NCBI GenBank assembly: GCA_003963075.1
Contig: RXJV01000064.1
Span: 1-64,000, forward strand
Origin: Burkholderiales bacterium
GTDB lineage: Bacteria; Pseudomonadota; Gammaproteobacteria; Burkholderiales; Burkholderiaceae_C
Direction: 5' to 3'
DNA: 64,000 nt
The notes below the pieces were generated by a model that was not told the origin of the DNA, did not search any database, and saw nothing but the letters and a program-made list of their open reading frames with translations. Numbering within the stretch: the stretch's first letter is position 1; each line of letters begins with the position of its first letter. The position numbers and the translations under genes are program-made. Shown here piece by piece: positions 50,027-58,900 of the stretch.

Positions 50027-51139
50027 ATGACCTCCTCCGCAGCCCCCCTCACCTACGACCAGGCCGGCGTCAACTACGACCTGATCGATCCGCTCAAGAT
50101 CACCGCCCAGCGCGCGGCGGCGGCCACGGCCAGCCACCTGGCGGGCCACGGCTTCAGCGAGGTCAAGGCCTCACGGGGCGAATCGGCCTATGTCGTGGAC
50201 GTCGGGCCGTTCTACATCGCCTCCATCGTCGAATGCCTGGGCACCAAGACCCTGGTGGCCGACGAGATGGCCACGCTGACGGGCAAGAGCTACTTCGCCG
50301 GCATCGCGCAGGACACCATCGCGATGGCGGTGAACGACCTGATCACCGTGGGCGCCACGCCGCTGGTCGTGCAGGCCTACTGGGCCGCCGGCGGCAGCGA
50401 CTGGTTCGGTGACGCCCAGCGCGCCCAGGCGCTGGTGGCCGGCTGGAAGGCCGCCTGCGACACCTGCCAGGTCGCCTGGGGTGGCGGCGAAACGCCGGCG
50501 CTGGCCGGCATCGTGGAAGACGGCCGCATCGACCTGGCCGCGTCCTGCACCGGGCTGATCAACCCGAAGGAACGCCTCTCGGTCGGCGACCAGCTCGGCC
50601 CCGGCGACGCCATCGTGCTGTTGGCCTCCAGCGGCATCCACGCCAACGGCCTGAGCCTGGCCCGCAAGCTGGCCGAGCGGCTGCCGCAGGGCTACCTGAC
50701 CGAGATCGAGCCCGGCCTGACCTATGGCGAGGCCCTGCTCGCGCCGACCGCGCTGTACTCGCCCGTTACCGAAGCGCTGTGGAAGGCCGGCATCGCGCCG
50801 CACTATTGCGCCAACATCACCGGCCACGGCTGGCGCAAGCTGCTGCGCCACCCGAGCGCGCTGACCTACCGCATCCACACGGTGCCGCCGAAGACGGCCG
50901 TGCTGGCCTTCATCCAGCAGCAGGCCGGCCAGGACGACCGCGAGGCCTACTCCACGCTGAACATGGGCGCCGGCTTCGCGATCTTCGTGAAGGCGGAAGA
51001 CGCCGAACGCACCGCGCAGATCTCGCGCGACTGCGGCATCGCCGCCTGGGTGGCCGGCACGGTCGAGGCCGGTGAGAAGCAGCTGCTGATCGAGCCGCTG
51101 GGCGTGCGCTTCAGCGAAGACGACCTGCACCTGCGCTGA
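50027..51139 (+). CDS. PurM (AIR synthase)-family protein, divergent type
   Basis: A 370-residue protein with the PurM fold. It has YDQAGVNYDLIDPLKI at the start, the DTIAMAVNDLITVGATPL segment, a GGGETPAL loop, LLASSGIHANGLSLAR and a NITGHGWRKLLR region. These parallel motifs in phosphoribosylformylglycinamidine cyclo-ligase, but the usual DGVGTK nucleotide loop reads ECLGTK and the THITGGG loop reads NITGHG. It may be a second, diverged AIR synthase or a relative with another ATP-dependent substrate. The context (dnaX, SirB2, ffs) holds no purine genes. Confidence 0.75.
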   Translation: MTSSAAPLTYDQAGVNYDLIDPLKITAQRAAAATASHLAGHGFSEVKASRGESAYVVDVGPFYIASIVECLGTKTLVADEMATLTGKSYFAGIAQDTIAMAVNDLITVGATPLVVQAYWAAGGSDWFGDAQRAQALVAGWKAACDTCQVAWGGGETPALAGIVEDGRIDLAASCTGLINPKERLSVGDQLGPGDAIVLLASSGIHANGLSLARKLAERLPQGYLTEIEPGLTYGEALLAPTALYSPVTEALWKAGIAPHYCANITGHGWRKLLRHPSALTYRIHTVPPKTAVLAFIQQQAGQDDREAYSTLNMGAGFAIFVKAEDAERTAQISRDCGIAAWVAGTVEAGEKQLLIEPLGVRFSEDDLHLR

Positions 51140-51158
51140 GCCCGGCGCCGCGCGCACG

Positions 51159-51545
51159 ATGGACTGGTACTACCAGCCGATGGTCCAGTGGCATGTGCTG
51201 CTGGCCTGGTGCAGCGTCGGCCTCTTCTTCGTCCGCGGGCTGCTGTTCCAGTTCGGCAACGCCCGGCTGCAGGAGATCGCCAAGGACGCCCGGCTGATGG
51301 TGCTGGTGTTCGGCGTGAACACCTGCCTGGTGGTCACCGGCCTGAGCCTGTGGGGCTCGCTCGGCTACAGCCCGGTGCGGGACGGGTGGCTGGGCGTCAA
51401 GCTGCTCGCCCTGGTGGGCTACTGGGCCTGCGGCCACTGGGCGATGACGCAGCAACGCCTGCACCTGCTGGGCTACCTCACGGCGCTGGCCCTCCTCGCA
51501 CTCGCGATGGACCTGTCGATCAACCGCCAGTTGCTGCCCGGCTAG
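51159..51545 (+). CDS. SirB2 family membrane protein
   Basis: A 128-residue membrane protein with four predicted helices. The pattern WHVLLAWCSVGLFFVRGLLF at residues 11-30 and the RDGWLGVKLLALVGYWACG segment are those of the SirB family. Function in bacteria outside enterics is unknown. It lies 19 bases after the PurM-like gene, so the two probably share an mRNA. The ffs -10 box overlaps its stop codon. Confidence 0.85.
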   Translation: MDWYYQPMVQWHVLLAWCSVGLFFVRGLLFQFGNARLQEIAKDARLMVLVFGVNTCLVVTGLSLWGSLGYSPVRDGWLGVKLLALVGYWACGHWAMTQQRLHLLGYLTALALLALAMDLSINRQLLPG

Positions 51546-51548
51546 AAT
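51543..51548 (+). promoter_or_regulatory. Candidate -10 box of the 4.5S RNA gene
   Basis: TAGAAT begins within the SirB2 stop codon region and lies 6 bases before the first paired base of the 4.5S RNA. That spacing puts the transcript start at the RNA 5' end. Confidence 0.55.
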
Positions 51549-51554
51549 GCGCCC

Positions 51555-51651
51555 TGACGGGCCTCCCCGCATGGAAGCGCGCCCAACCGGGTCAGGTGGG
51601 GAACCAAGCAGCCCTAAGCGTTGCAACCAGTGCCGGGGGTAAGGCTCGTCA
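51555..51651 (+). ncRNA. ffs: Small signal recognition particle RNA (4.5S RNA)
   Basis: A hairpin RNA of about 97 bases. The apical core contains GTCAGG, then GGAA, then AGCAGCC in the right order and spacing (51591-51613) for binding Ffh. The ends pair (TGACG at 51555-51559 with CGTCA at 51647-51651), followed by GGCCT/AGGC and CCCC/GGGG helices on either side. It guides ribosomes making membrane proteins to the Sec machinery. The ends are estimated from pairing. Confidence 0.9.
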
Positions 51652-51663
51652 CCCCTTCTCCGC

Positions 51664-54036
51664 TCAGCCGGCCGATTGGCGGAAGGCCATCACCGCCTGG
51701 TTGCGCAAGGTGCGCAGCAGCGACAACTCCTTGTCGCCCAGCGTGACACCGCCGGCCTCCGCGCGATCGGCATAGATCAGACCCAGCGGCGCGCCCTTGA
51801 GCGTCAACGGCAGCAGCAGAAAGCTCTTCGCGCCGAACTCGGTCTTGAAGCCCTCCGGCAGTCGGCTTGCGATGTTGGCGGCGCCGGCATCCTGGATCAG
51901 CGTGTCGGCGCCCTTGAGGCAGACGGCGGCCAGCAGGTCCGGCGGCTGGGCGGACAGGTCCACGCGCAGCCGCGGCGCCAGCCGCTCGACGTCGGCGCCC
52001 ACGCCGAGCCGGCCGGTCAGCGCCTGGCCGCGAGCGTCGCGCAGGCAGAAAATCACCCGGCGCAGCCCCAACGCCCGGTAGATGGTCTCCAGGACCATCC
52101 GCAGCACCGCATTGAGCTGCAGGCCCTCGACCATCGCGTCGGTGATCTCCTGGATGCCGGCCGCCAGCAACTCGCCCGCCGCCACCGGCTGCGGCGGCCT
52201 GCCCGGCGCGCTGCGATCGAGCACCTGGGTCGGTGCGAGTTCATGCACCGTCAGCGAGTCGTCGGGGGCTGCGGTCAGCGGCACCAGCAGTCGCTGGGCA
52301 CGCGAATCTCGCGGCAGGTGCAGGTCCAGGGCCTCGGTCATCTGCGCCAGGCGTTGGCGGGCGGTATCGGCCGCCTGTTCAAAGGCCTCGGCACTCAGCC
52401 CGAAGGCGCGCGCATGGCGCTGGGCCAGCGCACGCAGCCGGGCGTGCGCCTGCTCGGGCGGCGTCTGCACGATGAGGTCGGCCATGTCGTTGGCCGCGCG
52501 CGCCAGCCAGCGCTGCCGCTCCGGACCCTCCTCGATCAGCCGTGCCGGCGCCTCCCCCATCGGCCGGCGCATCGCGCGCTGCAGGTTTTCGGGCAGGCCC
52601 CATTGGCGAGCGACACCGAGGCCGAGGGCCTCGTAGCTCAGGCCCAGCACCTGGGCCGACGCCGCTGCCTCGCTCAGCGGTGGCGCGCCGTCGTCGAGCG
52701 GGCTGACGAGGCGCCGCACCGCGTCGGCCTCTTCCGGGAAGTAGAACTCGGTCAGCGTGCGGCCAAGGTGATGCAGCATCGCGCCGAGAAAGGCCTCCTC
52801 GGCGTCCCGCGGGTTGGCGCACAGCTCGCGGGCGAGCGACGCCGCCATCAGCGAACGCAGGAAGTCCTCGCGCAGCCTTTGCGCATGGGCCTTGTTCTCC
52901 ATGCGCTCCAGCAGCACGAGGCTGAGCGCCAGGTTGCGGATGCCGGCGAAGCCGATCAGCGCCACCGCGCGCGACACGGTGCTGATGCCACCGCCGGCAT
53001 GCCGGTAGGCCGCGGTGTTGACCAGGCGCAGCAGCTTCTGCGTGAGCGCCACGTCCTTCAGGATCTCGTTGGACAGCTGACCGAGGCTCTCGTGCTCGGA
53101 CTGCGTCAGCCGCTGGATGCGCTGGATCGCGTCGGACAGCGCCGGGAAGTCGCTGCGGTGCCGCATGCGGCGTAGCAGGAAGTCGAGCACCGGCGCATCC
53201 GGCGCGTCGGCGGGCGGCTCGGCCACCGGGCGCAGCCAGGCAGCGAGGGCGTCGCGCATCAGCGCGGCGCTTGGCCAGCGCGCGGCGGGTTCGCGCGCCA
53301 GGCCGCGCTGCACGATGGCGCGCAGCGCATCGTCGACATCGGCCGGCAGGCCCGAGGGCAGCATCAGGTCCGTCGTCTGCACGCGCTGGATCGTCCGCCA
53401 CGGGTCGGGGTCGTGGTTGAGGCGCTGGTTGCACAGCATCTCTGCCAGCATCAGCGCCGCCGCGAACACATCCATCTGCGGGTGAGCCGGCGCGCCACGT
53501 GCCGCCTCGGGGGAGATATAGCCCGGTGTGCCGACCACCCGGCTCGGCTGGTCGCTGCCGGGCGCCACACGCGCCGCAATGCCGAAGTCCATCACCCGTG
53601 GACGGCCGCGGGCGTCGAGCAGGATGTTGCTCGGCTTCAGGTCGCGATGAACCAGGCCGGCCGCGTGTGCGGCGGTGAGGCCGTCCAGCACACCCAGCAT
53701 CAGCGTCACCGCCTCGGCGGCCGTCATCCTCGGGCCGGCGCGCAGCCGCTGGCTCAGCGTGCCACCGCTGACATATTCGAACACCAGGTAGGAGCGGCCG
53801 CCCTGGGTGTCGGCCTCGAAGACCGGCACTATATTCGGGTGGGTGAGCCGGCTGACGACACGGGCCTCATGAAGCCATTCATCGACGCTGCCGGGCTCGG
53901 CGGCCGGCTTCAGCAGCTTGACCGCGACCTCGCGGTCCAGCAAGGGGTCATGCGCCAGCCAGACCGTCGCCTGAGCGCCCTCACCCAAGCGCTGCAGCAG
54001 ACGGAAGCGGCCCAGTGGCGGCAGGTCTTCAGCCAT
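51664..54036 (-). CDS. Ser/Thr protein kinase with HDOD and GAF domains
   Basis: A 790-residue signalling protein with three domains. The kinase domain (about 10-270) is complete: glycine loop RLGEGAQATV, K40 in VAVK, HRDLKPSN with D132 and N137, and DFG at 150-152. An HDOD domain spans about 285-490 (LSNEILKDVALTQKLLRLVNTAAYRH ... VSRAVALIGFAGIRNLALSLVLLE; shared core LLRLVNTA and ALIGFAGIRNLAL). The last 180 residues are GAF-like (about 610-785). HDOD domains lack HD metal-dependent activity and act as signalling modules. It lies 12 bases after a pseudokinase-HDOD gene, suggesting the two work together. Confidence 0.88.
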   Translation of the reverse strand: MAEDLPPLGRFRLLQRLGEGAQATVWLAHDPLLDREVAVKLLKPAAEPGSVDEWLHEARVVSRLTHPNIVPVFEADTQGGRSYLVFEYVSGGTLSQRLRAGPRMTAAEAVTLMLGVLDGLTAAHAAGLVHRDLKPSNILLDARGRPRVMDFGIAARVAPGSDQPSRVVGTPGYISPEAARGAPAHPQMDVFAAALMLAEMLCNQRLNHDPDPWRTIQRVQTTDLMLPSGLPADVDDALRAIVQRGLAREPAARWPSAALMRDALAAWLRPVAEPPADAPDAPVLDFLLRRMRHRSDFPALSDAIQRIQRLTQSEHESLGQLSNEILKDVALTQKLLRLVNTAAYRHAGGGISTVSRAVALIGFAGIRNLALSLVLLERMENKAHAQRLREDFLRSLMAASLARELCANPRDAEEAFLGAMLHHLGRTLTEFYFPEEADAVRRLVSPLDDGAPPLSEAAASAQVLGLSYEALGLGVARQWGLPENLQRAMRRPMGEAPARLIEEGPERQRWLARAANDMADLIVQTPPEQAHARLRALAQRHARAFGLSAEAFEQAADTARQRLAQMTEALDLHLPRDSRAQRLLVPLTAAPDDSLTVHELAPTQVLDRSAPGRPPQPVAAGELLAAGIQEITDAMVEGLQLNAVLRMVLETIYRALGLRRVIFCLRDARGQALTGRLGVGADVERLAPRLRVDLSAQPPDLLAAVCLKGADTLIQDAGAANIASRLPEGFKTEFGAKSFLLLPLTLKGAPLGLIYADRAEAGGVTLGDKELSLLRTLRNQAVMAFRQSAG

Positions 54037-54048
54037 CGATGGACACCG

Positions 54049-55824
54049 TCAGGAGCCGCTGCGGCTGGTGAGTCGCTCGCCCGGCGACGGCGCCGGCGAG
54101 CCGTCGGGGGCCGCGGTGGGCGGGCGTGGCGCCCCGGGGTTGAGGGCCTCCATGACCTCGCGCAGGCCCAGCCCCAAGGCCTTGGCATAGCGTCGCGTCG
54201 CGACCTCGACGCCGGTGCGCCGCCGCGTCTCGGGCAGCCCCAGCGCGTCGATCAGCTCATTGGCCAGGCTGCAGGTCAGGCGCAGCGTGTCGGCGTCGCT
54301 GCGCGGCGGATGCACCGGCAGATCCCGCGGCTGGCGGCGGATCATCTGCAGCAGCTCGTCGCCCAGGCCCCAATGCCGGGCCACGGCCTGGCCCAGCGTG
54401 TCGAGGTCACAGCCCAGCACCGCATAGGCCGCTGCCTGCTCACTCAACGAGGGCGGGTTGGGCAGGTCTTCGGTGGGTTCCGGCGGCAGCATCAACTGGC
54501 GGATCTGTTGGGCGTCGTCGGGGAAGTGGTATTGCGTCAGCAGCCGGCCGAGGTTCTGCATGACCGTGATCAGCTGCACGACCTCGCCGTCGTAGCCGGC
54601 CGGCCGCAGCGCCTGGGCCACCTGGGCCGCCTTGCTGACACGCGCCATCAGCTGGCGCAGCATCTCGGCCGCCACCGGCGCGAGCGGGCCCGGCCAGGGC
54701 TTGAGCGCATTGGCCGCAAGCTGCACGCCATCCAGGCCCAGCATCTGGATCGCGCGCTGCATGTTCAGCACGGTCTCACCCTGGTGGCCGTTCTGCTTCA
54801 GTGCGTTGTTGACCCGCCGCACCAGCTCCAGGCTGAGGGCCATGTCCCGGAGCACCAGCTGCGACAGCGCGCTGGCATGCTGCGCCTCCAGGCCCGAGCC
54901 TGCCGTGAAACGGTGGATGCCGGTGGTGGTGGTGGGCAGGTGGCCAATGCGCTGCAGCTTGTCCAGCAGCAGCACGATGGGCCCGCCATCGTCGTAGGCG
55001 GCGGCCTGGCGCCAGCCGTCCAGCGCACGCCAGAAGCTGCGGGCGAGGTGGTAACGCTGGCGCAACTGGCGGTCGGTCGCGCGGTTGCAGATCGCGCGCA
55101 GCGGGTCGGGAATCGGGTGTGGCGTTTCCCAGCCCAGGCGCACGATCTCGCGGCCCATGCGCGGCGATGCGGGCTGCATCTGCTCCACGACCTGCTGCAG
55201 GTCGTTCTCTTCCAGCACCGGTTTGCCGCTCAGGATGCGGTGGAGCAGCAGGCCAACGCAGAGCACGTCTTCCTCGGCCGACTCGCGCGCCGCACGGCGC
55301 GTGACGGCATTGAAGTCCACATTGGCAGGGAACACCTCCTGCGCGACCTCCAGCCCGATCAACCTGACCTTGTCGTGCGCGTCGATGATCAGGCTGGCGG
55401 TCTGGATGTCGCGATGGGCATGGCCGGCCTCGTGCGCGAAGGCCAGGCCTTCGAGCAGCTGCGCCACCCAGCTTGCGGCGTCGATGGGCAGGGGCGCGGG
55501 CTGGCGGGCGAGGCGTTCGTCCAAGGTCTCGCCCAGGCCCCGGTCGTAGGCCACATAGGGCCAGTTCTCGACCTGACCGATCTCGAAGGGCGATGCCAGG
55601 TTGGGATGCTGCACGCGCTCCGCGCCCTGGGCCATGCGCAGCCAATGCTCCAGTGCCGGCGCGCTGTTGGGCTTGTCGCGCGGCATGCACAGGGTCAACT
55701 CCTGGCCATGGCGCGCATCGAAGACGCGCCAGATCAGGCTGCGGGCGCTCTTGCACAGCAGGGCGCGCAGCTCAAAGCGGCCAAAGCTCCTCAAAGGTTG
55801 GGCGGCGGAACTGGAGTCGGGCAC
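54049..55824 (-). CDS. Pseudokinase-HDOD protein
   Basis: A protein of about 591 residues: a kinase-like domain (about 14-265) followed by an HDOD-type domain (about 290-490). The kinase lacks key residues. The VAxK lysine is C46, the HRD motif is kept (137-139) but the following asparagine is S144, and the DFG aspartate is G157. It should not phosphorylate but may bind nucleotides or the neighbouring kinase. The start is uncertain: the GTG at 55824 (MPDSSSAAQP) is preferred, and the frame is open to a GTG at 55896. It is cotranscribed with the active kinase-HDOD-GAF gene. Confidence 0.78.
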   Translation of the reverse strand: MPDSSSAAQPLRSFGRFELRALLCKSARSLIWRVFDARHGQELTLCMPRDKPNSAPALEHWLRMAQGAERVQHPNLASPFEIGQVENWPYVAYDRGLGETLDERLARQPAPLPIDAASWVAQLLEGLAFAHEAGHAHRDIQTASLIIDAHDKVRLIGLEVAQEVFPANVDFNAVTRRAARESAEEDVLCVGLLLHRILSGKPVLEENDLQQVVEQMQPASPRMGREIVRLGWETPHPIPDPLRAICNRATDRQLRQRYHLARSFWRALDGWRQAAAYDDGGPIVLLLDKLQRIGHLPTTTTGIHRFTAGSGLEAQHASALSQLVLRDMALSLELVRRVNNALKQNGHQGETVLNMQRAIQMLGLDGVQLAANALKPWPGPLAPVAAEMLRQLMARVSKAAQVAQALRPAGYDGEVVQLITVMQNLGRLLTQYHFPDDAQQIRQLMLPPEPTEDLPNPPSLSEQAAAYAVLGCDLDTLGQAVARHWGLGDELLQMIRRQPRDLPVHPPRSDADTLRLTCSLANELIDALGLPETRRRTGVEVATRRYAKALGLGLREVMEALNPGAPRPPTAAPDGSPAPSPGERLTSRSGS

Positions 55825-55983
55825 GGCAGACGGGAGAGGGCAATAGAGCTTGCGATCCCTGCATTGGACTCCAGGCCGGAGGCCCCACGCGTGCACGCAA
55901 TCACCGAAATGCGACAGATTTCCATGCCTGCTGTGGCAAACCAGCTTGCCGACACCGCGGTGCGCGCAGCCGCGGCCCGGCCA

Positions 55984-58900
55984 TCAGTTGGACAGCTGAC
56001 TCCAGACCTTGTCCAGCCGCTTCACGCTGACCGGCTGCGGCGTGCGCAGCTCCTGAGCAAACAGGCTGACGCGCAGCTCCTCCAGCTGCCAGCGGAAGTC
56101 GTCCAGCCGGGCGTCCTTCACGCCCTTCAGTTCGGCCAGCCGGCGCGTGTAGCGCTGCTCCAGCGGCTTGACCTCGGCCATCAGCTTGGCGTCGCGGGCG
56201 GCGTCGGCACGCAGCTTGTCGAGCCGCGCGGTGACGGCCTTCAGGTAGCGCGGCAGGTGCTGCAGCTGTGCCCACGGCGTGTCGAGCGCAAAGCGCTTGG
56301 GCACGAGACGCTGCAGTTGCGCGGTGATGTCGTCGCCCACGTCCTTGGGCGGCCGAGCGTCCTTGAGCTTGCGGGTTGCGTTGGCCAGCTCCTGCAGCAC
56401 GGCGTGCACCGCACGCGCCACCTCCTGCGCGATCAGGTTCAGCCGGCTGCGGCCTTCCTCAATGCGCCTCTTGAAAGAGATCGGATCGGTCGGCAGCGGG
56501 TCGCCCAGAAAGGCGCGGTCCAGCGCGACGCCGATGATCTGGTCGCGCAGCTCCTCGGCGGTGCCCAGGCCCATGAACAGCACCGACATGCGCTGCAGGT
56601 CGGGAATGTTCTTCTCCAGGAACTTCAACGGCTCCTTGAGCTGCAGCGCGATCAGACGGCGCAGGCCGGCGCGGTGCTTGGCTGCGGCGACCTCGGGTTC
56701 GTCGAACACCTCGATCTCGACATGCGCGCCCTTGTCGATCAACGCCGGGAAGCCGATCAGCGTCTGGCCGCCCTTGCGGACCTCCAACAGCTCGGGCAGC
56801 TCACCAAAGGTCCAGTCGGTGTAGGTCTGGCTGGCATCGCGGGCCGGCTCGGGCTTCTTGACCACGTCGGCCCGAACGCCCTTGCCTGCGACCGGTGCCG
56901 GTGCCGGCTTGGGGGCTTCTTCCTTGGCGGGCAACTTCAGGGCGGCGAGCGCCTGGAAGGCCGAGCGCGCCTGGCCGCCCAGCTCCGCCTTCAGCGCGGC
57001 GAGCTGCCGGCCCTGGCCGAGCTGGCGGCCATGCTCGTCCACCACGCGGAAGTTCATGAACAGATGCGGCGCGAGCTGCTCCAGCTTGAAGTCGTTGCGC
57101 TGCACCGCGAGCTGGGTGCGCTCCTTGACGGCCTTCAGCAGCACTTCGACCAGCCCGCCCTGACCGAAGGGAGTCAGCTCGATGAACTCGGCGACAAAGT
57201 CCGGCAGCGGCGTGAGCCGGGCGCGCGGCTTCTGGTGCAGGCTTTTCAGCAGCGCCGTGACCTTCTGCGCCAGCATGCCCGGCACCAGCCACTCGGCGCG
57301 CTCCTCGCTGACCTGGTTGAGCGCAAAGAGGGGCACGGTCACCGTCAGCCCGTCGCGCGCGTCGCCGGGCTGGTGCAGGTAGTTCGCTGCGCAGTCGACG
57401 CCGCCGAGGCGGATGACCTTGGGAAAGGCCTCGCTGGTGACGCCCGCGGCCTCATGGCGCATCAGCTCGTCCTGGCTGAGCCGAAGCAGCTTGTCGTCGG
57501 ACTTGCTGGCCTCGCGCCACCACTTCAGCAGCGTCGCGCCGCTGAACACGTGGGCCGGCAGCTTGTCGTCGTAGAAGGCGTAAATCAGCTCGTCGTCGAC
57601 CAGCACGTCCTGCCGGCGCGACTTGTGTTCCAGCGCTTCCACCTTCGCGATCTGCCGCCGGTTGTGGCCGATGAAGGGAAGCTGGCGCACCAGGTCTTCG
57701 GGCAGCTCATCATTGACCAGGCCCTCGCGGATGAAGATCTCTCGCGCCGCCTTGGGGTCCACACGCCCGAAGTTCACGCGCTTGTTGCTGTACAGCACGA
57801 TGCCGTAAAGCGTCGCGCGCTCCAGCGCGACGACCTCGGCGGCCTTCTTCTCCCAGTGCGGCTCCAGCAGCTGGGTCTTGATCAGGTGGCCGGCGATCGG
57901 CGGCAGCCACTGCGGCTCAATGTTGGCGAGGCCCCGGCCGTAGAGCCGCGAGGTGTCGACCAGCTCGGCCGCGACGATCCAGCGCCCCGGCTTCTTGCTC
58001 AGGTGGGCGCCTGGGTGGCGGTAGAACTTGATGCCGCGCGCGCCGAGGTACCAGTCCTCGTCGTCGCTCTTCTGGCCGATATTGCCGAGCAGGCCGGCCA
58101 GCATGGACAGGTGGATCTGCTCGTAGGTGGCCGGGCTCTGGTTCAGCCGCCAGCCATGCTCGGTGACGACGGTGTGCAGCTGCGAATGCACATCGCGCCA
58201 CTCACGCACGCGGCGCGGGCTGACGAAGTTCTCACGGAGCAGCGCCTCGTGCTTGCGGTGGGACAGCTTGTGCTCGCGCGGCACCGCTGGGCCGCCCCGA
58301 GGTGCCGCAGCCCCCTCGGGGGGTGGACGCCGCACCGCGGCGTCCTGGGGGTCAACAGGACTGCCGCCTTTCGAATCCCCGAGCCATTTCCACAGCTTCA
58401 GGTAGCCCATGAACTCCGACTTCTCGTCGTCGAACTTCTTGTGCTTCTCGTCGGCGGCCTGAGCCGCTTCCTGCGGGCGGTCACGCACGTCCTGGCCGGA
58501 CAGCGCGGAGGCGATAACCAGCACCTCGGTCAGCGCGTCGCGCGTGCGCGCCTCCAGGATCATGCGGCCCACGCGCGGGTCCAGCGGCAGGCGCGACAGC
58601 TCCTTCCCGAGCGGCGTCAGCTCGTTGTTGTCATCCGTCGCGCCCAGCTCGTTGAGCAGCTGGTAGCCATCGGCGATCGCCTTGGGCCGCGGCGCCTCCA
58701 AAAAGGGGAAGCGCTCCACGTCGCCCAAATGCAGCGACTTCATCCGCAGGATGACGCCGGCCAGGCTGCTGCGCAGGATTTCCGGGTCGGTGAACTTCGG
58801 CCGCTCGTTGAATTCCTTCTCGCTGTACAGGCGCACGCAGATGCCGTTGCTGACGCGGCCGCAGCGGCCGGCGCGCTGGTTGGCGGCGGCCTGGCTGATG

